From Draconibacterium sp. (lineage in GTDB: Bacteria > Bacteroidota > Bacteroidia > Bacteroidales > Prolixibacteraceae), in contig WGCT01000521.1 of assembly GCA_015493625.1 (NCBI GenBank), positions 1 to 14,383 of the forward strand: a DNA stretch of 14,383 nucleotides, given 5' to 3'. Every line of letters starts with the position of its first letter. Within the stretch, counting starts at the first letter, position 1. Both the position numbers and the translations under genes were made by a program. Below are positions 6,339 to 14,383 of this stretch, piece after piece. The notes below the pieces were generated by a model. The model saw only the letters and a list, made by a program, of their open reading frames with translations. It made no database searches and had not been told where the DNA came from.

Positions 6339-7499
6339 ATGCGTTTAATTGAGGTAACAGATAAGAAAAGCAAAAAGCAATTTCATAAAGTGTCGCACCT
6401 AATTTATCGTGGCGATTCGAATTGGGCAGCTCCTATTGAAGGAATGGTAGAAAGTATTTTCGACCCGATTAAAAATAAAGCGTTTAAAAACGGAAAAGCC
6501 ATTCGTTGGATTTTGGTCGACAAAAACAACCGTTTATTGGGAAGAATTGCAGCTTTTATAAATTACAATCTGGCACATACCTACGATCAGCCTACCGGAG
6601 GTTGTGGCTTTTTCGAATGTGTCGATAACCAGAATGCTGCAAATATGCTTTTTGAAGCAGCAAAAGAGTGGAACAAAGAAAACGGAATGGAAGCAATGGA
6701 TGGCCCCATTAATTTTGGCGAGAATTATATGAACTGGGGATTGCTTGTCGATGGTTTTATGCCGCAAGGTTATGGAATGCCATATAATCCGAAATATTAC
6801 GAGAATCTTTTTCGTACATTCGGATTCGATGTTTATTTCGAGCAGTACAGCTACCATCTCGATTATTCGAAACCTTTTCCCGAGCGATTCTGGAAAATTG
6901 CTGCATGGATTGCCAAAAAACCGGGCTACAGTTTTCGCCATTTCGAATTCAATAAAATAGACAGTTTTGTAAACGACTTCTGTACGGTGTATGATGGCGC
7001 ATGGTCGCATCACGAACATTACAAACCGCTCGACCCCGAAGATATTTACAGCTTTATTAACGAGTCGAAAGCTATTCTCGACCCCGAAATGGTGTGGTTT
7101 GCTTACCACGAAGGAAAACCAATTGCCATGTTTGCAATGATTCCCGATATAAACCAGATACTTAGAAAACTTAACGGTAAATTAAATTTACCGGGGATAT
7201 TAAAATTTTTCTATTATAAACAGAAAAAGATAATGACCCGTACCCGGATTTTATTGATGGGCGTTGATGCAAAATACCAGCGGTACGGAGTTGAATCGGC
7301 CATTTTCTGGCATCAGGATAAACTGATGAAAAAGAAGCCACAGTACACCGAAGTAGAGCTTTCGTGGGCAGGCGATTTTAACCCGAAGATAATTGCAATT
7401 TACGAAGCCACCGGAGCAAAAAAAGCGAAAACGCATTACACCATGCGGTACCTGTTCGACAGAAACAAACCGTTTAAGCGTGCTCCAATTATTGAGTAG
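6339..7499 (+). CDS. GNAT-like N-acetyltransferase family protein (YghO-like)
   Basis: A 386-residue soluble protein, with no signal peptide or membrane segment, that resembles the large uncharacterised acetyltransferase-type proteins common in Bacteroidota and related to E. coli YghO. The C-terminal half looks like a GNAT fold: a beta strand KPIAMFAMIPD near 260-270, the strand and possible acetyl-CoA loop RILLMGVDAKYQRYGVESAI at about 303-322 (a degenerate version of the usual Q/RxxGxG/A), then ELSWAGDFNPKIIAIYEATGAKKAKTHYTMRYLF to the end, resembling the last GNAT helix and strands. The N-terminal half (IYRGDSNWAAPI, GPINFGENYMNWGLLVDGF) is a conserved region typical of this group. Substrate is unknown. 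The ATG at 6339 is preferred over a TTG at 6312 that lies within the promoter. The gene appears monocistronic, with 191 nt to rpmE2, which has its own promoter. Confidence 0.8.
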   Translation: MRLIEVTDKKSKKQFHKVSHLIYRGDSNWAAPIEGMVESIFDPIKNKAFKNGKAIRWILVDKNNRLLGRIAAFINYNLAHTYDQPTGGCGFFECVDNQNAANMLFEAAKEWNKENGMEAMDGPINFGENYMNWGLLVDGFMPQGYGMPYNPKYYENLFRTFGFDVYFEQYSYHLDYSKPFPERFWKIAAWIAKKPGYSFRHFEFNKIDSFVNDFCTVYDGAWSHHEHYKPLDPEDIYSFINESKAILDPEMVWFAYHEGKPIAMFAMIPDINQILRKLNGKLNLPGILKFFYYKQKKIMTRTRILLMGVDAKYQRYGVESAIFWHQDKLMKKKPQYTEVELSWAGDFNPKIIAIYEATGAKKAKTHYTMRYLFDRNKPFKRAPIIE

Positions 7500-7575
7500 A
7501 AAGCACGAAATTGCAAGTATTGAGATTTTGAAGTGAGAGAGTATTAAAATATAGTCATAAAAGGTAAATAGTTTT

Positions 7576-7605
7576 TTGGTATAACCAGAACAATATTTAT
7601 CTTTG
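7576..7605 (+). promoter_or_regulatory. rpmE2 promoter (TTG-N19-TAnnTTTG)
   Basis: TTG at 7576-7578 and TATCTTTG at 7598-7605 are separated by exactly 19 nt, a textbook Bacteroidetes primary sigma promoter. Transcription should start near 7611-7614, giving an 80-nt leader before the rpmE2 ATG. Confidence 0.8.
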
Positions 7606-7638
7606 CAGGCCGAATAAAAAAGATTATTAACTAAAATA

Positions 7639-7670
7639 GAATGGATTGCAGTATTAAAATGTAACCATTC
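7639..7670 (+). promoter_or_regulatory. hairpin in the rpmE2 5' UTR, candidate ribosomal-protein leader
   Basis: GAATGG (7639-7644) pairs with CCATTC (7665-7670), and after one bulged A (7645) TTGCA (7646-7650) pairs with TGTAA (7660-7664, one G-U), leaving a 9-nt A-rich loop. That makes an 11-bp stem with a single bulge in an otherwise A/T-rich 80-nt leader, ending 20 nt before the ATG. Autoregulatory RNA structures upstream of rpmE are known in other phyla; that this hairpin is an L31 binding site is inference. Confidence 0.45.
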
Positions 7671-7690
7671 AATATAAAAAAATAAAAAAA

Positions 7691-7954
7691 ATGAGACAAG
7701 GAATACATCCTAAAGAGTACAGACTGGTTGCATTTAAAGACATGTCGAATGGACATACTTTTTTAACAAAATCTACTGTAAGCACAAAAGAGACAGAGGT
7801 TATTGACGGTGTTGAATATCCATTATTCAAAATTGAGATTTCGAATACCTCTCACCCGTTTTATACCGGTAAAGTTAAATTGGTTGACACCGCAGGACGT
7901 GTCGATAAATTTATGAGCCGTTATGGAAAACATATGGAAAACAGAAAGAAATAA
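7691..7954 (+). CDS. rpmE2: 50S ribosomal protein L31 type B
   Basis: An 87-residue protein matching type B L31 over its whole length: MRQGIHPKEYRLVAFKDMSN at the start, FLTKSTV, and the C-terminal block HPFYTGKVKLVDTAGRVDKFMSRYG. It lacks the CxxC zinc-binding cysteines of type A L31; there is no cysteine at all. L31 bridges the 50S central protuberance and the 30S head. Zinc-independent L31 is the usual form in Bacteroidota, so here it need not mean a zinc-starvation paralogue. The gene has its own consensus promoter, a structured leader, an A-rich start region (AAAAAAATAAAAAAAATG) and a terminator right after the stop, so it is transcribed alone. Confidence 0.97.
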   Translation: MRQGIHPKEYRLVAFKDMSNGHTFLTKSTVSTKETEVIDGVEYPLFKIEISNTSHPFYTGKVKLVDTAGRVDKFMSRYGKHMENRKK

Positions 7955-7972
7955 TTGCTTTTTACAATATGT

Positions 7973-8002
7973 AAAAGCTCCGTATTGCGGAGCTTTTTTT
8001 TT
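7973..8002 (+). terminator. intrinsic terminator after rpmE2
   Basis: AAAAGCTCCG (7973-7982) and CGGAGCTTTT (7988-7997) form a 10-bp stem around the loop TATTG, running into a T-tract to 8002. It begins 18 nt after the rpmE2 stop. It is the cleanest rho-independent terminator in the window and separates rpmE2 from lon. Confidence 0.92.
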
Positions 8003-8026
8003 GTCAAATATGTAAAATTGTCGCAA

Positions 8027-8034
8027 TAACTTTG
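8027..8034 (+). promoter_or_regulatory. lon promoter, -7 box
   Basis: TAACTTTG is a perfect TAnnTTTG match directly after the rpmE2 terminator and 112 nt before the lon ATG. The nearest TTG triplet upstream at 8001-8003 is 23 nt away, longer than the usual 19-21, so the -33 element is poor. I see no heat-shock operator of the CIRCE type here. Confidence 0.55.
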
Positions 8035-8107
8035 AACAATTCGTACATATTTGCTTTATCATGTAATGGCACAGCAATTGCAAAACCATTTGCTTGTTGT
8101 AAAAACA

Positions 8108-8126
8108 GACCTGTTTACGACAGGTT
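8108..8126 (+). other. hairpin in the lon 5' UTR
   Basis: ACCTGT (8109-8114) and ACAGGT (8120-8125) form a perfect 6-bp stem around TTACG, with a flanking G-T pair. It ends 20 nt before the lon ATG and is not followed by a T-run. A regulatory role, such as a temperature-sensitive structure or a repressor site in DNA, is possible but not shown. Confidence 0.4.
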
Positions 8127-8145
8127 GTCACAAATATCTTTAAAA

Positions 8146-10605
8146 ATGGCAAAAATAAAATCTACAATATTTCAAGACATATTTGGTTCAGGAGCTATGA
8201 ACGACGACTCAGATTTCATTCCAATTATTGCCGATGGCGACGACAAGGAGTTAAAAAACACAGAAGTTCCCGATGTGCTTCCTATCCTTCCGTTACGAAA
8301 CACCGTACTTTTCCCGGGCGTTGTTTTGCCCATTACTGTGGGGCGAAAAAGGTCGCTCGATTTAATTCGCGATGTAAATAAGGGAAGTAAACTTTTAGGA
8401 ACCATCGCGCAAAAAGATTACACCGTCGATCATCCTACTCAAACCGATTTGTACTCTATTGGTACTGTTGCCGAAATTCTGAAAGTTCTGGAAATGCCCG
8501 ATGGCTCAACATCGGTAATTATTCAGGGGAAACGCCGTTATGCAATTCGTGAGTTTGTGAGCGAAGAGCCTTATTTTAAAGCCAAAATAGAACCACTCTC
8601 TGATGTCTCTTCGCAAAACGATAACGAATTTAATGCCATTGTCGGGTCGTTAAAAGACCTGTCAATAAAAATTGCACAATTCTCGGCTAACGTTCCGCCA
8701 GAAGCAACTTTTGCCGTAAAAAATATTGAGAATTCAACTTTCCTAATCAACTTTATCTGTTCGAATACCGACATTAGTGTTGTCGATAAACAGAAACTTT
8801 TAGAATTTGAAAGTTTAAAGGATCGTGGCGTTCAGGCAATTAGTTTTTTGGTGAAAGAGGTTCAGATGCTTGAATTAAAACACGATATTCAGTCGAAAGT
8901 AAAAACCGATATCGACAAACAACAGCGCGAGTTTATGTTGAATCAACAGATGAAAACCATTCAGGATGAACTTGGTGGAAACCCTGTTGAGCAAGAGATA
9001 AATGAACTGAAAAGCAAAGCAAAAGATAAAAAGTGGAGCAAGGAAGTTGGCGATTTCTTTAATAAGGAGGTTGAAAAACTTAGTCGGTTAAATCCTTCTG
9101 CCGGCGAATATTCGGTGCAATTTACATTTTGTCAAACGCTGCTCGAACTTCCATGGAACGAATATACACCCGATAATTTCGACCTTAAAAATGCTACAAA
9201 AGTGTTAGACGAAGAGCACTACGGACTTGAAAAAGTTAAAGAGCGAATTTTGGAGCACCTTGCTGTTTTAAAGTTGAAAAACGATATGAAATCGCCTATT
9301 CTTTGTTTGTATGGCCCTCCCGGAGTTGGTAAAACATCGTTGGGGAAATCGGTGGCCAAAGCATTGGGGCGTAAATATGCCCGGGTTAGTTTGGGTGGAT
9401 TGAGCGACGAATCGGAAATTCGCGGCCACAGAAAAACATACATAGGAGCAATGCCGGGGAGAATTATTCAAAATATAAAAAAGGCAAAATCGTCGAATCC
9501 GGTATTTATGCTCGATGAAATCGATAAAGTCTCAAAACATTTTCATGGCGACCCGGCCTCGGCACTGCTCGAAGTTTTAGACCCCGAGCAAAACGCCGAA
9601 TTTCACGATAATTATATTGAACAGGATTACGACCTGTCGAGAGTAATGTTTATTGCAACGGCAAATACACTTAGTACAATTGCCCCGGCACTGCGCGACC
9701 GTTTAGAATTAATTGAGATGAGCGGATATTTGGTAGAGGAAAAAATAGAAATTGCCAAGCGCCATCTTATTCCTAAGCAGTTGGAAAACCATGGATTAAA
9801 AAAAGGAGATGTAACCTTCCCCAAAGAGGTAATTGAGCTTATTATCGATGGTTATTCGCGTGAATCGGGAGTACGCGAGTTGGATAAAAAGATTGCTAAA
9901 ATAATTCGGCGTATTGCAAAAAAAATAGCTTTCGAAGAGCCGTATAATAAAAAACTTTCGAAAGCCGATATTCGCGAGTATCTTGGCGTCACCGAGTTTT
10001 CGAAAGAACATTATCAGGGAAACGAGTTTGCCGGAGTGGTTACCGGACTTGCCTGGACAGCTGTGGGCGGCGAAATACTTTTTGTGGAAACTAGTCTCAG
10101 CAAAGGGAAAGGAGCATTAACGTTAACCGGTAATTTGGGCGATGTAATGAAAGAGTCGGCAATGTTGGCGCACGAATATCTGAAATCGCATGCCGAAACA
10201 TTAAAACTAAATGCCGAAGTTTTTACAAACTGGAATGTTCATGTACATGTTCCGGAGGGGGCAATTCCAAAAGATGGCCCGTCGGCAGGTGTTACTATGG
10301 TAACTTCAATAGCATCGGCATTTACTCAGCGAAAAGTGAAAAAGAACCTTGCAATGACCGGCGAAATTACTTTGCGTGGTAAAGTGCTTCCTGTTGGCGG
10401 AATTAAAGAGAAAATTCTGGCTGCAAAACGTGCCGGAATTAAAGAGATAATTCTGTCGGAGCAGAATAAAAAGAATCTTGAAGATATTAAAGCTCCTTAT
10501 TTAAAAGGGCTGAAATTCCACTTCGTGAATACTGTTATGGATGTGCTCGATATTGCTTTGCTTAAAACAAAGGTCGATAATGCAGTAAAAATAGCAGTCG
10601 ATTAA
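8146..10605 (+). CDS. lon: ATP-dependent protease La (Lon)
   Basis: An 819-residue cytoplasmic AAA+ serine protease that degrades misfolded and selected regulatory proteins. Domains in order: an N-terminal LON substrate-binding domain (about 45-245, with [20 protein letters not shown]), a coiled linker ([20 protein letters not shown]), an AAA+ module with Walker A GPPGVGKT at 390-397 and Walker B FMLDEID, and a C-terminal S16 peptidase domain. The catalytic dyad is Ser713 in [10 protein letters not shown] and Lys756 in GGIKEK, 43 residues apart exactly as Ser679/Lys722 in E. coli Lon. The open frame extends upstream to a TTG at 8032, but that codon lies inside the -7 box and the extra 38 residues are not Lon-like, so the ATG at 8146 is chosen. 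It is intact, monocistronic, and convergent with the penicillin-binding protein gene. Confidence 0.98.
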   Translation: MAKIKSTIFQDIFGSGAMNDDSDFIPIIADGDDKELKNTEVPDVLPILPLRNTVLFPGVVLPITVGRKRSLDLIRDVNKGSKLLGTIAQKDYTVDHPTQTDLYSIGTVAEILKVLEMPDGSTSVIIQGKRRYAIREFVSEEPYFKAKIEPLSDVSSQNDNEFNAIVGSLKDLSIKIAQFSANVPPEATFAVKNIENSTFLINFICSNTDISVVDKQKLLEFESLKDRGVQAISFLVKEVQMLELKHDIQSKVKTDIDKQQREFMLNQQMKTIQDELGGNPVEQEINELKSKAKDKKWSKEVGDFFNKEVEKLSRLNPSAGEYSVQFTFCQTLLELPWNEYTPDNFDLKNATKVLDEEHYGLEKVKERILEHLAVLKLKNDMKSPILCLYGPPGVGKTSLGKSVAKALGRKYARVSLGGLSDESEIRGHRKTYIGAMPGRIIQNIKKAKSSNPVFMLDEIDKVSKHFHGDPASALLEVLDPEQNAEFHDNYIEQDYDLSRVMFIATANTLSTIAPALRDRLELIEMSGYLVEEKIEIAKRHLIPKQLENHGLKKGDVTFPKEVIELIIDGYSRESGVRELDKKIAKIIRRIAKKIAFEEPYNKKLSKADIREYLGVTEFSKEHYQGNEFAGVVTGLAWTAVGGEILFVETSLSKGKGALTLTGNLGDVMKESAMLAHEYLKSHAETLKLNAEVFTNWNVHVHVPEGAIPKDGPSAGVTMVTSIASAFTQRKVKKNLAMTGEITLRGKVLPVGGIKEKILAAKRAGIKEIILSEQNKKNLEDIKAPYLKGLKFHFVNTVMDVLDIALLKTKVDNAVKIAVD

Positions 10606-10621
10606 TATTGAGGTTATTGTT

Positions 10622-10664
10622 AGAATAGATTCAATACGGCACTATAAGGTTAATTTGGTATTAG
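10622..10664 (+). repeat. solo copy of the palindrome arm, 3' of lon
   Basis: Bases 10622-10663 match 6166-6207 at 40 of 42 positions. The copy ends TTGGTATTAG (10655-10664), the exact reverse complement of CTAATACCAA that begins the left arm of the palindrome at 6041. It therefore has a better-preserved terminus than the right arm of the full element. It starts 17 nt after the lon stop in the 135-nt convergent gap. No second arm is seen beside it, so it is a half element or a remnant. No clear lon terminator is visible in this gap, so it may contribute to the 3' end of lon mRNA. Confidence 0.8.
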
Positions 10665-10740
10665 ACACTAAACGCTAAATGTTGATGCTTGACTATTTCT
10701 ATTCGACCCTACGATAGGAGGTTGTGGTTTGGATTTTAAG

Positions 10741-13134
10741 TTATCTTTTATTTCCTTTTTTTCTGAAAATATTTTTCACTTTGTTCCAAAATTTTCGCTC
10801 TTTTTTCTTCTGTTTCTGAACTTTAACAGGCTGTTTCTCTTTAAGTTCCGAACTCTTCTCTTTCTTTTTGAAAATAGCGGCAATGTCAAATTTCTTTTTG
10901 TCAATATTGAGTACTTCGCGGTATTGTGGTTTGTTAAGCATGGCCAGCATCTCGAGGGGAGGAGGAGAGAAGGTGCTTGCTTTTAATGATTTAAATTTTG
11001 GGTCGTTGTATGTTTTACTAAAGAATTTGCCAACAATTGGCAACGCCATGTAGGCCCCTTGTCCGTATGTTGTTGAGCGGAAATGTACACGTGGGTCATC
11101 GGCGCCTACCCAGCATCCGGTAACCAAATTGGGAGTAAGACCGATAAACCAACCATCGGAATTGTTTTGAGTAGTTCCTGTTTTTCCGGCAAAGTCGGAA
11201 GTAATTTTATATGTTCTTCTTATTCCGCGCCCGGTTCCATTATTAACTACGGCTTCCATCATATTAATTACTGCGCGGCAGTTTTCAGGTTCGGCAACAG
11301 GGTCATCTTCCTTTTCGTATTCAAAAGTTTCTAACACTTTCCCTGTATGGTCGGCAATTTTCGTAAGGTAGTGTGTTTTTACAGGCCGGCCATCGTTAAC
11401 AATTGAAGCAAAAGCTTCAACCATCTCTTTTAACGAAATTGAAGCAACGCCCAGTGCCAACGACGGATACTCGGGCAGTTCGGCCGAAATGCCTAAATTT
11501 TCGGCAAGTTCAATGGTTTCATCAATTCCGGCATCTAATAAAACCTCAACCGAAATGGTATTTAACGATTTTGCCAAGGCGCCTTTCATCGAGTAATACC
11601 CCTCGTAACTGTTGTGCGAATTATGGGGTGTCCAATTGTTATAATCGGTATATACTTTTAATCGGTTTGCATAATACTTATCGGCATCGACACCATTTTC
11701 GAGTGCTGCCAGATAAACAAAAGGTTTAAATGCCGAGCCGGTTTGCCGGGGAGCTGTAATGTGGTCGTATTTAAAAAAACGGTAATCAATTCCACCCACC
11801 CACGCTTTTAAATCGCCACTGTGTGGGTCGAGTGCAATAAATCCGGCATTCAGCATTTTTAGATAATGTTTAAGCGAATCGAGCCGCGAAATAGTAACCT
11901 CTTTTAATCCGTCCCAGGTAAAAAGTGTTGTTGGTTTTTTCTCGTTGTACTGTTTTAATAGTTCATTGTAATTGGTGTTTCCCGGGTTGTTTTTTCGAAC
12001 AGCACTTTTAATAATAGCCGGATTCTCTTTAAAAATGTCGCGCGATTTCCAACGGGTATCGAAAACTTTTTGCAACCGTTTCATGTACTCTTTTACAGAC
12101 TGCTGTGCGTAATATTGCAAGTTATAGTCGATGGTAGTTGTAATTTTTAACCCGTCGGTATATAAATTGTAAGGGTCGTCGTTTTCGTTGTAGTTGTTTT
12201 CGCACCATTTTAACAGTTGCGGCTTTAACTTTTCGAGGAAATAAGGTGCCGGCCCCCGGTTGTACGAGATAATCCGGTACCTTAGTTTTAGTGGTTTTTC
12301 TTTGTAAAACTCCGCTTCTTTTTTAGTGATGTAGTTGTATTTTGCCATTTGATTGATGACCACATTGCGGCGTTTTTTTGCCCGTTCGGGGTGGGTGCGC
12401 GGATTGTAGTAGTTGTTGGCTTTTAGCATTCCAACCAAAACGGCAGCTTCGGTAACCGACAGGTTTTTCGGGGTTTTTGAGAAAAACCGTTCGGCAGCCA
12501 CCTCAATACCAAAAATATTTTCGGCAAAAGGAACAGTATTCAGGTACATCGCCAAAACCTGATGTTTCGAATAAATACGTTCTAACCGGTAGGCAATTAT
12601 TGCTTCGCGCAATTTGTTTACAGGCATCGAAAACGGTCCGTAATCAACCCGAGGATATAGGTTTTTAGCAATTTGCTGGCTGATGGTGCTACCGCCTCCC
12701 GAGCTTTTATGGTGCATTATAATCGATTTTATAAAAACCCTGAAAAGTGCCAGTTCATCAATTCCGCGATGTTCGTAAAAGCGCGAGTCTTCGGTGGCAA
12801 TAAGTGCGTTAATTACATTTGGCGAAATCTCGTCGAAAGTAACGGTGCTGCGGTTTTCTACATAGTAACGGCCAAGTATTTTCCCATCGGCCGAGTACAC
12901 CTCGGAGGCAACCGGATTATTTATTTGATGAAGTTGTTGTTTGGATGGAACCGGACCAAACACACCTAAAAAAACAAGCATGAAAAACAAAAATCCCAAC
13001 AAAAAAAGTATTGCGGCAATTTTCCCGGCCAGTTTTAGAAGCCTGTATTTGCTGTTCCTCTTTTTTGCGTTTGTTTTTTTCTTATGAGTTATTTTTCGCT
13101 TCCGAGTAGTTGTATCTGTTTTTTTTGTAGCCAC
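10741..13134 (-). CDS. class A penicillin-binding protein (PBP1A-type transglycosylase/transpeptidase)
   Basis: A bifunctional peptidoglycan synthase of 797 residues (GTG start). It has a very basic cytoplasmic tail (about 1-35), one membrane segment (about 39-59), a GT51 glycosyltransferase domain with catalytic Glu115 in ATEDSRFYEHRG and the GGSTISQQ motif, then a transpeptidase domain with the SxxK motif SAFK (Ser467, Lys470), SxN in SLN (Ser523-Asn525) and KTGT (Lys651). The C-terminal tail (about the last 55 residues) is lysine-rich and of low complexity, which is unusual in composition but intact. It polymerises and cross-links glycan strands in the periplasm. There is no ATG near the 5' end: GTG at 13134 gives MATKKTD, TTG at 13149 gives five more residues; I prefer GTG. 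The gene lies 32 nt after the DUF456 gene and is probably cotranscribed with it. Confidence 0.95.
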   Translation of the reverse strand: MATKKTDTTTRKRKITHKKKTNAKKRNSKYRLLKLAGKIAAILFLLGFLFFMLVFLGVFGPVPSKQQLHQINNPVASEVYSADGKILGRYYVENRSTVTFDEISPNVINALIATEDSRFYEHRGIDELALFRVFIKSIIMHHKSSGGGSTISQQIAKNLYPRVDYGPFSMPVNKLREAIIAYRLERIYSKHQVLAMYLNTVPFAENIFGIEVAAERFFSKTPKNLSVTEAAVLVGMLKANNYYNPRTHPERAKKRRNVVINQMAKYNYITKKEAEFYKEKPLKLRYRIISYNRGPAPYFLEKLKPQLLKWCENNYNENDDPYNLYTDGLKITTTIDYNLQYYAQQSVKEYMKRLQKVFDTRWKSRDIFKENPAIIKSAVRKNNPGNTNYNELLKQYNEKKPTTLFTWDGLKEVTISRLDSLKHYLKMLNAGFIALDPHSGDLKAWVGGIDYRFFKYDHITAPRQTGSAFKPFVYLAALENGVDADKYYANRLKVYTDYNNWTPHNSHNSYEGYYSMKGALAKSLNTISVEVLLDAGIDETIELAENLGISAELPEYPSLALGVASISLKEMVEAFASIVNDGRPVKTHYLTKIADHTGKVLETFEYEKEDDPVAEPENCRAVINMMEAVVNNGTGRGIRRTYKITSDFAGKTGTTQNNSDGWFIGLTPNLVTGCWVGADDPRVHFRSTTYGQGAYMALPIVGKFFSKTYNDPKFKSLKASTFSPPPLEMLAMLNKPQYREVLNIDKKKFDIAAIFKKKEKSSELKEKQPVKVQKQKKKERKFWNKVKNIFRKKGNKR

Positions 13135-13166
13135 GTTGTAAAAGTACAATTTTATACTGGTTTTTC

Positions 13167-13649
13167 TTAACCGGAAAACAGCGTTTCAAAAAAGTACCAG
13201 GTCATCATTCCCGACGAGATTAGTTTTAAAAGTGTTCCGGTAATAAAACCTAAAAATGAACCAAATCCTGCTTTTAATGCTTTGCCCGACTCTTTCCCTG
13301 CAGTTAACTCGCCTGCCACAGCACCTAAAAACGGGCCAATAATTATTCCAATTGGCGGAAAAACAAAAAGACCTAGTAGCAGCCCGATAATACTTCCCCA
13401 AACACCACGTTTACTACCACCGAATTTTTTGGTTCCCCACGCGGGAATAATAAAATCGAGTGCATAAACCACAACAGTTATAATTGCCCAGGTAAATAAA
13501 AACTTTGTTGAAAACGAGTAGCGTTCGGTAAAATGGAGAAGAAGTAGCCCGATATAACTTAGCGGTGGCCCGGGAAGTACAGGAAGAACGCAGCCAATAA
13601 TTCCGCCGAGAATAAACAAAATTCCAATACCAATTAAAATGTAATCCAT
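13167..13649 (-). CDS. DUF456 family small membrane protein
   Basis: A 160-residue, strongly hydrophobic protein with about four membrane segments. It shows the DUF456 pattern: an N-terminal segment with GIIGCVLPVLPGPPLSYIGLL, a second segment followed by the charged stretch GTKKFGGSKRGVWGS, then two glycine-rich segments (GLLLGLFVFPPIGIIIGPFLGAVAGEL and GSFLGFITGTLLKLI). The glycine zippers resemble membrane-inserting helices, and its biochemical role is unknown. It starts at an ATG 9 nt after the stop of the CPBP gene and ends 17-32 nt before the penicillin-binding protein start, so it is the middle gene of a likely operon. Family assignment is good; function is not known. Confidence 0.85.
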   Translation of the reverse strand: MDYILIGIGILFILGGIIGCVLPVLPGPPLSYIGLLLLHFTERYSFSTKFLFTWAIITVVVYALDFIIPAWGTKKFGGSKRGVWGSIIGLLLGLFVFPPIGIIIGPFLGAVAGELTAGKESGKALKAGFGSFLGFITGTLLKLISSGMMTWYFFETLFSG

Positions 13650-13658
13650 ATGTTTTTT

Positions 13659-14383
13659 TTACTGAAGGGGCTGCTGTTGGTTTCCTTTTTTTCTCCACCA
13701 CGGAATACTAAGCAAATAAATTAAGATTAGCGAGCATAGAACAACCAAGGTGCTTGTGTAATAAAAATCTTTCTTATCCATTAAATAGATTGAGAATTCG
13801 TTGATTGATTTCCAATAAGTAATTGTTAGCAGAACCATTGCGTTATTTATTGAGTGTCCCAGTATCGATAGGAAAATGCTGTCGGTACGTACTACGAGCC
13901 ATCCAAGTAGAAGCCCCAGTACAAATGTTGCTGGGAATTGCCAGGGATTTAAATGAAACAGTGCAAACAGAAGTGCCGACATAAGAATTGCTACAAAGCT
14001 GTTGTAGTTTCGCCGGAACCCTTGTAGAATCATTCCTCTAAAAATTGATTCTTCGATGATAGGGGCAATAACAGCCACTTTCATAAACGCTCCCCACCAG
14101 CCAAAATCGCCTTCAAAAATTTTGTTGAAAAGTTCCCAAAACCACGATGGTGCAGGGAGGTATTTATCCATTAAAGCACCCGGTATTTCCAATAAATTGT
14201 GTGCTCCCCAAAAAAAAGTAACGATTGGAATAAGAATTAACGGGTTAAAAAACTTTAGTGGAAACACTTTCGAAAACGGGGCTTTCGATTTTCGAAACCC
14301 GTAAAGTAAAATAAAAACAATAGAGCCAACGCCTAAAACAACCTTTTTAATAGGGTTGTACAGGTAGTTGGTGTCGTTAAAAT
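13659..14383 (-). CDS. CPBP family intramembrane metalloprotease homologue (partial, 5' end outside window)
   Basis: The frame is open from the stop at 13659 to the window edge, giving at least 241 residues; a GTG at 14267 would give 202 residues, but the upstream sequence in the same frame continues as protein (YNPIKKVVLGVGSIVFILLY, another membrane segment), so the gene is longer. The CPBP/Abi signature is complete: motif 1 EESIFRG (Glu-Glu at 14049-14054), motif 2 FALFHLNP (His at 13953-13955) and motif 3 GHSINNAM (His at 13854-13856), the three putative metal-binding motifs of this Rce1-like family. Members cleave prenylated proteins in eukaryotes; bacterial roles are varied (bacteriocin self-immunity, protein export, others). 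No bacteriocin gene is in view, so a housekeeping envelope role is more likely. It is the first visible gene of the unit leading to the penicillin-binding protein. Confidence 0.9.
   Translation of the reverse strand, partial: FNDTNYLYNPIKKVVLGVGSIVFILLYGFRKSKAPFSKVFPLKFFNPLILIPIVTFFWGAHNLLEIPGALMDKYLPAPSWFWELFNKIFEGDFGWWGAFMKVAVIAPIIEESIFRGMILQGFRRNYNSFVAILMSALLFALFHLNPWQFPATFVLGLLLGWLVVRTDSIFLSILGHSINNAMVLLTITYWKSINEFSIYLMDKKDFYYTSTLVVLCSLILIYLLSIPWWRKKGNQQQPLQ

Noticed and set aside
6534..7109. A 191-codon minus-strand open frame inside the acetyltransferase gene
   Set aside because: It is entirely antisense to a protein-like gene with family resemblance, and its translation is rich in Cys, His and Ile without domain character: a shadow frame.
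8032..8145. N-terminal extension of Lon by 38 residues from a TTG
   Set aside because: The TTG lies within the TAACTTTG -7 box, and the extension is unlike Lon; the ATG at 8146 gives the usual N-terminus.
10665..10740. A terminator for lon or the penicillin-binding protein gene in the convergent gap
   Set aside because: Only a 4-bp stem (CCTA-CGA-TAGG) is visible, without a T-tract on either strand.
13659..14383. Bacteriocin or defence (abortive infection) locus because of the CPBP/Abi family domain
   Set aside because: No bacteriocin precursor, transporter or defence partner is visible; the neighbours are cell-wall genes, so a housekeeping role is more likely.

Overview
The window looks like a chromosomal, mostly housekeeping stretch from a Bacteroidota (Bacteroidetes) genome, perhaps a marine or anaerobic Marinilabiliales/Prolixibacteraceae-type bacterium; the family-level guess is an inference. 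Supporting evidence: AT-rich intergenic DNA, start codons lacking strong Shine-Dalgarno sequences, several TAnnTTTG -7 boxes of the Bacteroidetes primary sigma factor (one with TTG exactly 19 nt upstream), a DUF5686 outer-membrane protein with a carboxypeptidase-regulatory-like N-terminal domain, a zinc-free type B ribosomal protein L31, and an LTA-synthase-like sulfatase-fold membrane protein.

Layout. Positions 20-5733 (minus strand) hold metK (S-adenosylmethionine synthetase), followed downstream by a probable two-gene unit: a DUF5686 protein and an LTA-synthase-family membrane phosphotransferase. The metK leader (5730-5888) contains a good -7 box, a SAM-II-type pseudoknot riboswitch starting almost at the predicted transcript 5' end, and a 36-codon leader ORF that begins inside the riboswitch and whose stop overlaps the metK start as ATGA. 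The gene-free region 5734-6338 also holds a 168-bp imperfect palindrome (6041-6208), probably a miniature inverted-repeat element. One arm of it recurs (40 of 42 bases) just after lon at 10622-10663.

Positions 6339-10605 (plus strand) hold a GNAT-like acetyltransferase family protein, rpmE2 (L31 type B) with its own promoter, a 5'-UTR hairpin and an intrinsic terminator, and lon (ATP-dependent protease La) with its own promoter. Positions 10741-14383 (minus strand) are a tight three-gene unit: a CPBP-family membrane metalloprotease homologue (5' end outside the window), a small DUF456 membrane protein, and a class A penicillin-binding protein (bifunctional peptidoglycan synthase).

How they fit together: metK appears under feedback control by its product SAM; rpmE2 and lon are separately promoted housekeeping genes; the two minus-strand groups both concern the cell envelope (phosphoglycerol/phosphoethanolamine-type transfer and outer-membrane protein; peptidoglycan synthesis). 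I saw no phage, CRISPR, toxin-antitoxin or defence island. The most interesting material is non-coding: the SAM-II/leader-ORF arrangement on metK, the palindromic repeat family, the rpmE2 leader hairpin, and a 22-codon Cys-Cys ORF before the DUF5686 gene.
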